From a bacterium (GTDB lineage: Bacteria > Patescibacteria > Dojkabacteria > SC72): a DNA stretch of 6,338 nt. The DNA lies in assembly GCA_029553845.1 (NCBI GenBank), contig JAKPKF010000257.1:1-6338 (forward strand), given 5' to 3'. The stretch's first letter is position 1. Each line of letters begins with the position of its first letter. The position numbers and the translations under genes are program-made. The notes below the pieces were generated by a model. It was not told the DNA's origin. It worked only from the letters and a program-made list of their open reading frames with translations, and did no database searches. Of this stretch, positions 1 to 5,745 are shown in pieces.

Positions 1-2009
1 ACAGAATTATACAATTCTTCATCAAAATATTGCCCTGATGTAGTACCATACATAATCTTTGTATCTGAAGCCCTATCTGTTATCCAATTAACTGTAGCAT
101 GTCTAATAGCTACCTCTGTTAATACAATTCCAGATACTAACTGTGCCGGCGATGTATATTGTCCTTTCAGATTTACAGAATATGAAGCTGAAGGTGTTGG
201 ATTAGCCTTACTTTCATCAGTTCCATCTGTTACTAAAACCTTATAGTAGTAGGTTGCACTCTCCGAAACAATGTCAGTATAGGAGAGACCTGTGGTAGTA
301 CCTATCTCAGCCCAATTCTGCCCATTCAAACTTCGAAGTATATGGTAGGATAAATTACCATCCCCTTTATATACAGGTTCACCCCAGCTTAAAGATGCTC
401 TCCAAAGTTCAGCCTCTTTTATGGAACTGTCCACTAAGGATAGATTTAAGACTGGATCTGGAAGTGAGCTATTTAAAACGAATGTCCCTGTTATCACATT
501 GCTAGAGGAATAGCCATCTTGATCATCAACTGCTACGACATAAACGGTATTTGATCCCTTTATAGCTCCTTTTAGCATTCTAGTGCTTACAGATGTTCCA
601 TCGACAGGTATATACAAGCTACTATTGTTAGCTAATGTCGCATAACTACTTGGTGGATTTGTATTTACCATATAGTAATATTTTGCAACAGTTCTTTCCT
701 CTCCAGCTAGTGCTGCTGGCCATGATAGACTAAAATTATTCGAATCACTCGAATTAGGTGTTACTGTAACCTGAGCTTCGGCTTCAAATGTAGGTGCTTG
801 TCCTCCATAGGATATTCCACCGCTTACATACACACTTACATTGCCGGCGGTATCTACTGTTCGGAAATATATAATATTATTTCCCACTATTATTTTAGGG
901 CCGTCTTTGTCAGCATCAAAATAGTATGTGTAGTCAGAATCAACCAAGGGAATATAGTCAATCCCTAATCTATCCTCGTGGGTAGATCCTGTCCAACTAT
1001 TCGTATCATTTATACTGTATTGCCAACCTAGTACTGCACTATTGTCAGAACTTGCTACTGAGCCACTACTTGGCCATGAAAAGAACATTTCGCGAATATT
1101 CCCAAAACTACTACTAGGCATAGAGATATAGCTTACATTTGTTGGTTTGTCTCCATCAAAATGGTAAGTAAACAAAGTATAGGAGGCTAAATCTCCAGTA
1201 AAGATATTCCCTTGGGCATCGACAGTCTGAATTCGTAGATAATAGGTATGGGTACCTGTGAGTGTTGGAGATGTGAAATTACTTGCAGTTTGGAAAGTTC
1301 CTTGAGTTTCAGGAACTGTAGTTTCATCTGTTCCCCAATATACAAAATATCCAGCAATTCCACTTGCATATTCACTTGTATCATCAGGGTCTATAGGTAC
1401 AGACCATTCAAAATATGGACTATTCCAATTGTAAAGTGCCGATGTATTTTCAATAGTAATAGTTTTAGAGCTATCGTTAAAAGCATCTATATTTGAAACA
1501 TTTTCTGGTTTCTTACTATCTTTTACATACACATCACCATCTCCGAAATCAATCCAGCCCAAATCATTAGACCATACATAACCAGAGAATATCCCTGTTT
1601 GGGTATCTACAACTACATGGCTTCCATTATTATCAAAATCCAGCGTTCCCCCAGTATTTACAACATAAGCAGAACCAGATACAAGCCCTGTACTGTATGC
1701 TACATACACTCCTGCAGTTTCTCCACTTGTAAATTTAATCCACCCAACATCTGTGGACCATGCATAGCCTGATATGGTTCGTCTATTGTTATTACCAGGA
1801 TCAGGGTCTGATATTACAACATTAGAAGCGTAAGTGGTAGAATTAAAATCTATTTTATTTCCTGTATTCATTACTGTGGCTTGTCCTAGGACATTACTTT
1901 GTCCAGCTGCAAATATCCTTGGTGCAAAATAACCAATTATTGTAAAGAGGGCAAGAGTAGAGACTAAAAGTAATGTATTTTTTATTATTTTGTGAGCAGT
2001 GATCTTCAT
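1..2009 (-). CDS. Secreted FN3/Ig-like repeat surface protein, 3' end outside the window
   Basis: The frame is open from ATG at 2009 to the window edge: 669 full codons, C-terminus missing. A Lys-containing N-terminus and a hydrophobic stretch (about residues 12-29) ending in RIFAAG form a signal peptide or membrane anchor, so the rest should be extracellular. Two related units follow (about 47-93 and 117-155), each running from NTGxxxDF to SGYxWSxDxGWIxF, a pattern common in Parcubacteria surface proteins. Next come beta-sandwich FN3/Ig-like modules at roughly 168-282, 287-400, 410-512 and 516-614; the last is the clearest FN3 (LSW, SYHILRS, SYTD, TYYYKV). A further module with ATVNWITDR and MYGTTSG starts near 620, resembling purple-acid-phosphatase-type FN3 domains. 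No catalytic motif is visible. Adhesion, cell-envelope structure or carriage of a missing C-terminal domain are all possible. It diverges from the RT. No Shine-Dalgarno motif sits at normal distance; a GAGGGGG lies 19 nt before the ATG. Confidence 0.88.
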   Translation of the reverse strand, partial: MKITAHKIIKNTLLLVSTLALFTIIGYFAPRIFAAGQSNVLGQATVMNTGNKIDFNSTTYASNVVISDPDPGNNNRRTISGYAWSTDVGWIKFTSGETAGVYVAYSTGLVSGSAYVVNTGGTLDFDNNGSHVVVDTQTGIFSGYVWSNDLGWIDFGDGDVYVKDSKKPENVSNIDAFNDSSKTITIENTSALYNWNSPYFEWSVPIDPDDTSEYASGIAGYFVYWGTDETTVPETQGTFQTASNFTSPTLTGTHTYYLRIQTVDAQGNIFTGDLASYTLFTYHFDGDKPTNVSYISMPSSSFGNIREMFFSWPSSGSVASSDNSAVLGWQYSINDTNSWTGSTHEDRLGIDYIPLVDSDYTYYFDADKDGPKIIVGNNIIYFRTVDTAGNVSVYVSGGISYGGQAPTFEAEAQVTVTPNSSDSNNFSLSWPAALAGEERTVAKYYYMVNTNPPSSYATLANNSSLYIPVDGTSVSTRMLKGAIKGSNTVYVVAVDDQDGYSSSNVITGTFVLNSSLPDPVLNLSLVDSSIKEAELWRASLSWGEPVYKGDGNLSYHILRSLNGQNWAEIGTTTGLSYTDIVSESATYYYKVLVTDGTDESKANPTPSASYSVNLKGQYTSPAQLVSGIVLTEVAIRHATVNWITDRASDTKIMYGTTSGQYFDEELYNS

Positions 2010-2090
2010 AGCTTTAAAAAGGGACTTACCCCCTCACTTATAGAATAACATATCATATATCTTTTGGAAAATAAATTGTAGATTGGTTAA
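2010..2090. promoter_or_regulatory. Divergent promoter region between surface-protein gene and RT
   Basis: These 81 bp separate two divergent starts, so both promoters should lie here. On the plus strand TATCAT (2051-2056) matches five of six -10 consensus bases and would leave about a 28-nt leader before the RT; no good -35 is visible. On the minus strand an extended -10, TGTTATTCT (2042-2050), faces the surface-protein gene with a weak TTTCCA 17 bp upstream. The two -10 elements nearly abut, so the transcripts could compete. These are motif matches by eye only. Confidence 0.35.
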
Positions 2091-3302
2091 ATGGCAGATT
2101 CTTTTGAGGAATTGATTGAGGCATATAGATCTTGTAGGGGAAATAAACGAAATTCTAATTATGCCCTTGATTTTGAATTCAATTGGGAATCTAGATTATG
2201 TTCATTAGAAAAGCGTATAGGGAATGAAACTTACAAGCCCGGGTATTCTACTTGTTTTGTGATTACATATCCAACTGTGAGAGAAGTTTTTGCTGCGGAA
2301 TTTATGGATAGAGTAGTTCATCATTATTTAATAAATAAAATAGAGCCTAAAATTGATAAAACTTTTATTAATGACTCCTATGCCTGTAGGAGAAATCATG
2401 GCAGTATAGCTGGAGCGTTAAAGCTTCATAAATACTTGAACAAAATAACAAGAAATCAGACATCTAAAGCATATTTTATACAATTAGATATAAAGAGCTT
2501 TTTCTACAATATTGATAAAACTCTTCTATATGACATTTTAATTAATCATGTCAAGAAATTAAAATTTTCCACAGATGAATTTAATGAAATTTCGTGGCTA
2601 AGCCAAGTTATCATTTTTAATGATCCTTCAAAGCATTATATTATTAAAGGTGATCCTAAACTTTTTAATACTCTTCCAAAAGGTAAGAGTCTTTTTACTA
2701 ATCCTCCTAATAAAGGGCTTCCTATTGGGAATCTTACCTCACAGTTTTTTGCGAATCTTTATCTTAATGAAGTGGACCAGTTTATTAAGCGAGAATTAAA
2801 AATAAAGTATTACCTCAGATATGCGGACGACATGATTTTACTCTCTGATGACAAAGATGAACTTTTTATGGCAAAGGAAAAAATTCAGCGTTTTCTAGAA
2901 GATAAGTTAATATTAAAGCTAAAAGATGAGAAAACTAAGTTTGGATTGGTATATGATGGTATAGATTTTCTTGGTTATTTTGTTAAACCCAATTATGTTC
3001 TTTCAAGAAAGCGGGTCGTATCTAATTTGAAGAAAAAGCTTTACTACTTTAATTCTGGATTTTTAATTAACAGAACTTACTGTAATGAAGAAGCTGTTCC
3101 ACTTCATGACCCACCTTCTTACGACGAGATTGCAACAATCTGTACTAGCATAAATTCGCTATTTGGACATTTAAAATGGGCAAACTCCTTTAATCTACGA
3201 CAGGACATTTACAATAACCATCTAGGGATGTTAAAGGAGTATTTAGACCCTAAGGATGACCTATCTTCATTCAACATCAAGTCTGATTTAGGAAAGTCTT
3301 AA
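2091..3302 (+). CDS. Diversity-generating retroelement reverse transcriptase
   Basis: This 403-residue RNA-directed DNA polymerase would copy the TR RNA into adenine-mutagenised cDNA for transfer into the VR. Palm motifs are in order: QLDIKSFF at 131-138 with catalytic D133; GLPIGNLTSQ at 209-218, where SQ after the glycine motif is characteristic of DGR enzymes; YADD at 244-247 with catalytic D246 and D247; and IDFLGYF at 291-297. The C-terminal thumb contains GHLKWANS, also typical of DGR RTs. The length is usual for the family, and no maturase or endonuclease domain is seen. The start is fixed by an in-frame TAA directly before the ATG. The ribosome-binding site is weak (GATTGG). The gene lies on the strand opposite to TR, avd and target and converges on avd, so it must be made from its own promoter. 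An intact YADD and an unbroken frame suggest it is active. Confidence 0.96.
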   Translation: MADSFEELIEAYRSCRGNKRNSNYALDFEFNWESRLCSLEKRIGNETYKPGYSTCFVITYPTVREVFAAEFMDRVVHHYLINKIEPKIDKTFINDSYACRRNHGSIAGALKLHKYLNKITRNQTSKAYFIQLDIKSFFYNIDKTLLYDILINHVKKLKFSTDEFNEISWLSQVIIFNDPSKHYIIKGDPKLFNTLPKGKSLFTNPPNKGLPIGNLTSQFFANLYLNEVDQFIKRELKIKYYLRYADDMILLSDDKDELFMAKEKIQRFLEDKLILKLKDEKTKFGLVYDGIDFLGYFVKPNYVLSRKRVVSNLKKKLYYFNSGFLINRTYCNEEAVPLHDPPSYDEIATICTSINSLFGHLKWANSFNLRQDIYNNHLGMLKEYLDPKDDLSSFNIKSDLGKS

Positions 3303-3372
3303 ACAAGCCTTTTTAAAGCCAGAGCCTTTGGATATAGTGGTAGTCCTCTCAAGGGTTAAGATTTAGGCTTGT
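3303..3372. repeat. Inverted repeat between the convergent RT and avd 3' ends
   Basis: ACAAGCCT (3303-3310) begins right after the RT stop codon, and its exact complement AGGCTTGT (3365-3372) covers the last codons and stop of avd. The arms are 8 bp with a 54-nt loop. There is no classic hairpin plus T-tract on either strand, so calling it a bidirectional terminator would be speculative. It might fold at the 3' end of a TR-avd transcript. Confidence 0.4.
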
Positions 3373-3728
3373 CCCTGCGTCCAGCGGTACCATCCCCTTA
3401 GCATTTTAATAATTTCTTCATCTGTTTTAATCAGATAGGCCATTTTCTTGTCTGTTATGAGCTTCAACTCGTGAGCCATTCGGATTCTGTACTTCAGTTT
3501 TTGGAAGCTAATTAATGCACTTCTTACATATCCTGCTTTCTGGGAATTTATATGTCCGTTAGCTGTAGTTACCCAGTCAAGGGTTTCCCAAGCCAATGTT
3601 AAAATATCTCCGCCTAGTGTATATTTGTACTCTTTTGGGAAGTTCTGCACTAGGCCGTAGAGATATTTTATTAATTTGTACAAAGCAATGTAAACTTTCT
3701 CATTGCTTTCATTATTTGCTAAAGGCAT
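3363..3728 (-). CDS. avd: DGR accessory protein Avd (bAvd, four-helix-bundle)
   Basis: This 121-residue basic, all-helical protein fits the bAvd/S23-like four-helix-bundle family, which forms a pentameric barrel that binds RT and TR RNA and is needed for mutagenic homing. Family-like features are EKVYIALYKLIKYL at the start, the loop NFPKEYKYTLGGDI, a conserved KYRIRMAHELKLI helix, and the closing RGWYRW where many relatives have a Gly-Trp near the C-terminus. I chose ATG 3728 rather than the in-frame ATG at 3752. GGGGAG lies upstream of 3728 with 8 nt between GGAG and ATG, and the protein then begins in the conserved region. The longer version would add eight residues (MCSRGASI) encoded partly in the TR. 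The gene follows the TR by 10 nt on the same strand and is probably co-transcribed with it. Confidence 0.9.
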   Translation of the reverse strand: MPLANNESNEKVYIALYKLIKYLYGLVQNFPKEYKYTLGGDILTLAWETLDWVTTANGHINSQKAGYVRSALISFQKLKYRIRMAHELKLITDKKMAYLIKTDEEIIKMLRGWYRWTQGQA

Positions 3729-3738
3729 GATACTTGCT

Positions 3739-3861
3739 CCCCTCGAACACAACGCGCATTGTTATTATTTGACTTATTATTGTTATTTGTGTTCCCATTA
3801 TTTAGATTGACGTTCCACGCGTTAGCTCTATTATTTGAGTTCTCAGTAGAGGACCAGAAAG
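3739..3861 (-). repeat. DGR template repeat (TR), 123 bp
   Basis: This is the master copy for mutagenic homing, read on the minus strand from 3861 to 3739. It aligns without gaps to 4122-4244 (offset 383) with 112 identities and 11 differences. On the plus strand all 11 are T in this copy, so adenines in the sense strand: 3760, 3762, 3768, 3777, 3778, 3783, 3798, 3808, 3814, 3836 and 3841. Sense-strand A totals 46, so 35 A and all 77 non-A bases are unchanged. In the target frame it has 17 AAC/AAT codons; AAY codons can vary widely but cannot become stop codons. Its own frame is closed by a TAA upstream (at 3905-3907), so it is not itself a protein gene. Its terminal GGGG is part of the avd ribosome-binding site. 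Confidence 0.97.
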
Positions 3862-3864
3862 ATA

Positions 3865-3967
3865 ACTTGTCGATTTCTACTATCCACCGGAGATCTGGAC
3901 GTCCTTAAGCTCAGCTTAGGCATAGAGAAGGTCTCCTGTATCACAATACCCATTGGGTACGACAAGT
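3865..3967 (-). ncRNA. Candidate structured RNA leader adjoining the TR
   Basis: Four inverted repeats nest here. The outer stem is ACTTGTCG (3865-3872) with CGACAAGT (3960-3967), 8 bp perfect, and it begins 3 nt from the TR boundary. Beside its far arm is a hairpin TACCC-ATT-GGGTA (3947-3959). Inside is GGAGATCT (3889-3896) against AGGTCTCC (3929-3936), 8 bp with one non-Watson-Crick position. Innermost is CCTTAAGC-TCA-GCTTAGG (3903-3920), with one bulge. The elements are mutually compatible and give a multibranched fold ending at the TR. The fold was worked out by eye; function, and even which strand is the structured RNA, is inferred. DGR RNAs are known to need structured sequence outside the TR. 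Confidence 0.45.
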
Positions 3968-4045
3968 AGGGTCAAATATTCGCCTTTCTTCACAAGCCGT
4001 AGCCTTTATCCAAGGTCGAGAGTGTGAAATCTTGCATAATCCTAT

Positions 4046-4073
4046 GGTATACCAAAGAACTAAGATATGGCAA
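4046..4073 (-). promoter_or_regulatory. Candidate promoter for the TR-avd transcript
   Basis: On the minus strand TTGCCA (4073-4068) matches five of six -35 bases. After 16 bp comes TATACC (4051-4046), preceded by TGG as in an extended -10. Transcription would begin near 4039 and run through the structured leader, the TR and avd. The -10 lies inside a 10-bp palindrome, TGGTATACCA (4045-4054). Motif evidence only. Confidence 0.35.
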
Positions 4074-4113
4074 TACCCTATAGTTTAAATTGAAAAGAAA
4101 AATTAAGAAAATT

Positions 4114-5148
4114 TTATTGACCCCCTCGAACACAACGCGCATAGATATTAATTGACTTAGGATTGATATTTGTGTTCCCAGTATTTAGATAGACGTACCA
4201 CGCGTTAGCTCTATTATTAGAGTACTCAGTAGAGGACCAGAAAGCATTCCCAGCATTGGGTAAATTATTTGCACTACCGTCTATATATGCTTGCATAAGC
4301 TCTTTCTGAGAGGGAAGCCTCCAATCTGTTTCTACACCTGTAAGCCCATTGTTATCTGCATCTGCATTATCTCCATCTAACTGAAGATTGAGACAAAACT
4401 CTGTAGCAGAAACATCATTATCCTCTGTATATGCATTTGTTGGATCCTGATTATCACAATACTCATTAGCATTTCCTGTAGAGTTGAAATTACATGAGGT
4501 ATTAGTTGGATTGACTCGATTATCACCTAGAGTCCATATAAACTCATTATCTAATGTATTGACAGTTTTATCTGACCAATATAGTTTGGTTAGAGCATCC
4601 TTATAGACTTTGTTAGATGAGAGTGCCTGTGTAATACTATTATCAGTAACAGAAGCTGCGGTTCCACCCTGTGCTGTTAGAGTCCAAGTCTGTTCTTCTG
4701 CAATGTATTCGTTTGCAGTACCTTCGGCTGCAATCCAGTCATCGTATGAGATATTGGCTTGCTCTGGATACTTACCTAGCACAGCTGAGCCTGTAAGTAT
4801 ACTTCTTGTACCATTGGCATAGAAAGTTTTACCTGGGATGACATCAGCGGCCGTAGCAGTACCTGTAGGAGCCCACTCTGCTGCAGATCTGATACGATTC
4901 CACATAGAACCCCAATCTCCCCAAGTGCCTGCAGATGTAGAACCATAGCCCAATGTGGTTAATGAAGTATTAATATCTGCAATACGAGAAGTTTCATTTG
5001 ATACTGGAGAACCTCCACTCTGTTCTGCAAAAATCCTAACTGAAAAGATTACACCCAGGGTAACTATAATCACTGGGATTAGATACAAAAAATGATTATC
5101 AAGCTTATGTTGCTTGAGCTTAATAAATAGAGAAGACATTTTTTTCAT
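4114..5148 (-). CDS. DGR target: membrane-anchored DUF1566 (Lcl-type) variable protein
   Basis: The product is 344 residues. A Lys/His-rich N-terminus (1-19) precedes one hydrophobic segment (about 20-40, ending RIFA), giving a signal-anchor or cleaved signal peptide and an external body. Residues 102-123 carry the DVxxGKTFYxNGxR...LTG motif found in various bacterial and phage surface proteins. The C-terminal domain (about 185-343) fits DUF1566, a C-type-lectin-like fold: LYWSDKT, ATEFCLNL, DWRLPSQKEL (275-284), FWSSTEYS (303-310), AWYVYLNTG and ARCVRGG (337-343). Cysteines at 219, 231, 252 and 339 could form disulfides. The VR codes for about residues 302-343, where DGR targets usually vary; positions changed relative to the TR are 309, 318, 320, 323, 328, 330, 333, 335 and 336. 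The ligand is unknown. The start at 5148 is preferred, with an ATG three codons later as the alternative; neither has a good Shine-Dalgarno motif. Confidence 0.93.
   Translation of the reverse strand: MKKMSSLFIKLKQHKLDNHFLYLIPVIIVTLGVIFSVRIFAEQSGGSPVSNETSRIADINTSLTTLGYGSTSAGTWGDWGSMWNRIRSAAEWAPTGTATAADVIPGKTFYANGTRSILTGSAVLGKYPEQANISYDDWIAAEGTANEYIAEEQTWTLTAQGGTAASVTDNSITQALSSNKVYKDALTKLYWSDKTVNTLDNEFIWTLGDNRVNPTNTSCNFNSTGNANEYCDNQDPTNAYTEDNDVSATEFCLNLQLDGDNADADNNGLTGVETDWRLPSQKELMQAYIDGSANNLPNAGNAFWSSTEYSNNRANAWYVYLNTGNTNINPKSINIYARCVRGGQ
4122..4142 (-). promoter_or_regulatory. Invariant 3' end of VR; candidate IMH (initiation of mutagenic homing) region
   Basis: The last 21 nt of the VR sense strand, GC-rich and ending TTCGAGGGG, are identical to the TR. 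Just past the boundary TR reads AGCAA and VR reads GTCAA, so similarity continues with a two-base difference. In characterised DGRs a GC-rich 3' segment plus an imperfectly matched IMH fixes the direction and boundary of homing. The position fits, but the function is inferred by analogy. Confidence 0.55.
4122..4244 (-). repeat. DGR variable repeat (VR) in the 3' end of the target gene
   Basis: This is the recipient copy of the TR, ending three codons before the target stop. The 11 differences from the TR are all at TR adenines: eight A to T and three A to C on the sense strand. They change nine Asn codons (four to Tyr, four... in detail: Tyr at 309, 318, 320 and 336; Ile at 328, 333 and 335; Thr at 323; Pro at 330, which needs two changes) and leave Ser310 silent. 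Invariant anchors FWSSTE, RANAW and ARCVRGG hold the scaffold. Substitutions cover 4143-4224, and both ends are identical to the TR. Confidence 0.97.
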
Positions 5149-5179
5149 AGTTAAGGCAGACTAATATTACTCTTCTAAT

Positions 5180-5209
5180 ACAATACACCAACCCTATCCC
5201 AAATATCAA
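5180..5209 (-). promoter_or_regulatory. Candidate promoter of the target gene
   Basis: On the minus strand TTGATA (5209-5204) matches five of six -35 bases. After 18 bp comes TATTGT (5185-5180), four of six -10 bases. The start would be near 5173, giving a leader of about 25 nt before ATG 5148. The -35 directly touches the REP-like palindrome at 5210-5235, so folding or protein binding there could affect expression. Confidence 0.42.
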
Positions 5210-5235
5210 GCGGGGCTGCCCTAGGGCTGCCCCGC
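5210..5235. repeat. REP-like palindrome downstream of the RAYT gene
   Basis: This 26-bp G/C-rich inverted repeat has 12 of 13 pairs matched, with one T-T mismatch. It is also a tandem pair of GGGCTGCCC units joined by TA. It starts 6 bp past the RAYT stop and lies 61 bp before the target start. A related palindrome lies on the other side of the RAYT gene (5746-5767), the arrangement expected of REP sequences bracketing their cognate RAYT. No T-tract follows on the minus strand, so it is not a textbook terminator. Confidence 0.75.
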
Positions 5236-5241
5236 CCAATG

Positions 5242-5700
5242 TTAAGGAATCTGCTTTCTAATATGTAACCACTGGTAACTATCTACGTTCTCCTCACTAA
5301 CAAGCCCCGCTTCAACTGGATTCCTTCGCAAGTAGGCAATGACACCGTGTAGGTCTTTGTTTCCTACAATCCTTCTCACTCCAAAAGGCCCCTGAAAGAG
5401 ATGCCCAACCTTGCTATATTTTCGATTAAAATACATGACATAGGATGTCATAAAAGCACCCATCAATTTCGGAATAACCTGCCAATAGTCTGCACATTTA
5501 AAAACAAAATGATAATGGTTGGGAAGGTAGCAATACGCCACCAATAAAATTTTGTACTTTCTAAGATATTTGTACATCAATCCTCGAAAGACTTTGTAAT
5601 CCTTCTCCTGGAGGAATATATTCTTCTTGTGGTTTCCCCGATTGTAAATATGGTAATAGGAATTCGGCTTGTATATTGTATTGTTTCTGTTCTTCTTCAT
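5242..5700 (-). CDS. REP-associated tyrosine transposase (RAYT, IS200-like Y1 family)
   Basis: This 152-residue single-strand DNA endonuclease of the Y1/HUH superfamily would cut and join REP-type hairpins. The N-terminal motif YYHIYNRGNHKKNIF (15-29) is diagnostic. The metal-binding HUH pair is H62 and H64 in LPNHYHFVF. The catalytic tyrosine is probably Y87 in MTSYVMYFNRKY. GHLFQGPF (99-106) and YLRRNPVEAGLV (123-134) complete the family pattern. The length is near the short end of the family and nothing appears broken. Unlike a mobile IS200/IS605 unit there is no tnpB, and the gene is flanked by single REP-like palindromes, so it is probably a vertically kept RAYT. It is codirectional with the DGR target, 93 bp away, with the palindrome between. 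No Shine-Dalgarno motif is seen; TGCTATTCT (5709-5717) is a possible extended -10 implying a nearly leaderless message. Confidence 0.93.
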   Translation of the reverse strand: MKKNRNNTIYKPNSYYHIYNRGNHKKNIFLQEKDYKVFRGLMYKYLRKYKILLVAYCYLPNHYHFVFKCADYWQVIPKLMGAFMTSYVMYFNRKYSKVGHLFQGPFGVRRIVGNKDLHGVIAYLRRNPVEAGLVSEENVDSYQWLHIRKQIP

Positions 5701-5708
5701 ATAAATGA

Positions 5709-5717
5709 AGAATAGCA
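5709..5717 (-). promoter_or_regulatory. Possible extended -10 of the RAYT gene
   Basis: TGCTATTCT on the minus strand fits TGnTAnnnT and ends 8 nt before the ATG. The same form, TGTTATTCT, lies upstream of the surface-protein gene. The -35 region is weak, and a very short or absent leader would follow. Confidence 0.25.
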
Positions 5718-5745
5718 GACGAATATGAACTTCCGATTAACTTCC

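Larger units (their letters stand above)
3862..4113 (-). other. Spacer between VR/target stop and TR; probable TR RNA leader
   Basis: No gene is visible in these 252 bp. Read on the minus strand, they run from the target stop to the start of TR. The half nearest the TR (3865-3967) holds nested inverted repeats, and the distal half holds a candidate promoter (4046-4073). Directly after the target stop the sequence is A/T-rich with no terminator hairpin, so read-through from the target gene into TR and avd is also possible. Confidence 0.5.

Noticed and set aside
1187..1496. Short open frames on both strands (1187-1384 minus, 1248-1496 plus)
   Set aside because: Both lie inside the surface-protein gene in other frames, and their translations have no domain-like pattern.
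2091..3302. Group II intron or retron RT
   Set aside because: No maturase or endonuclease domain, an SQ motif typical of DGR enzymes, and a TR/VR pair with A-specific changes next to Avd.
3303..3362. tRNA-like or other RNA gene between RT and avd
   Set aside because: Only 60 bp, with no acceptor, D or T arm that pairs properly.
3729..3752. Longer avd start at 3752
   Set aside because: The extra eight residues are encoded partly by the TR; the ATG at 3728 has a good ribosome-binding site and the conserved N-terminus.
4610..4822. 70-codon open frame on the plus strand
   Set aside because: It is antisense to the target gene, whose frame is clearly real.
5210..5235. Rho-independent terminator of the RAYT gene
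   Set aside because: The stem is strong, but no T-tract follows on the minus strand, and a sister palindrome lies upstream of the gene; REP-like repeat is the better reading.
5242..5700. Mobile IS200/IS605 insertion sequence
   Set aside because: No tnpB and no identifiable IS ends; the protein motifs and flanking palindromes fit a RAYT.
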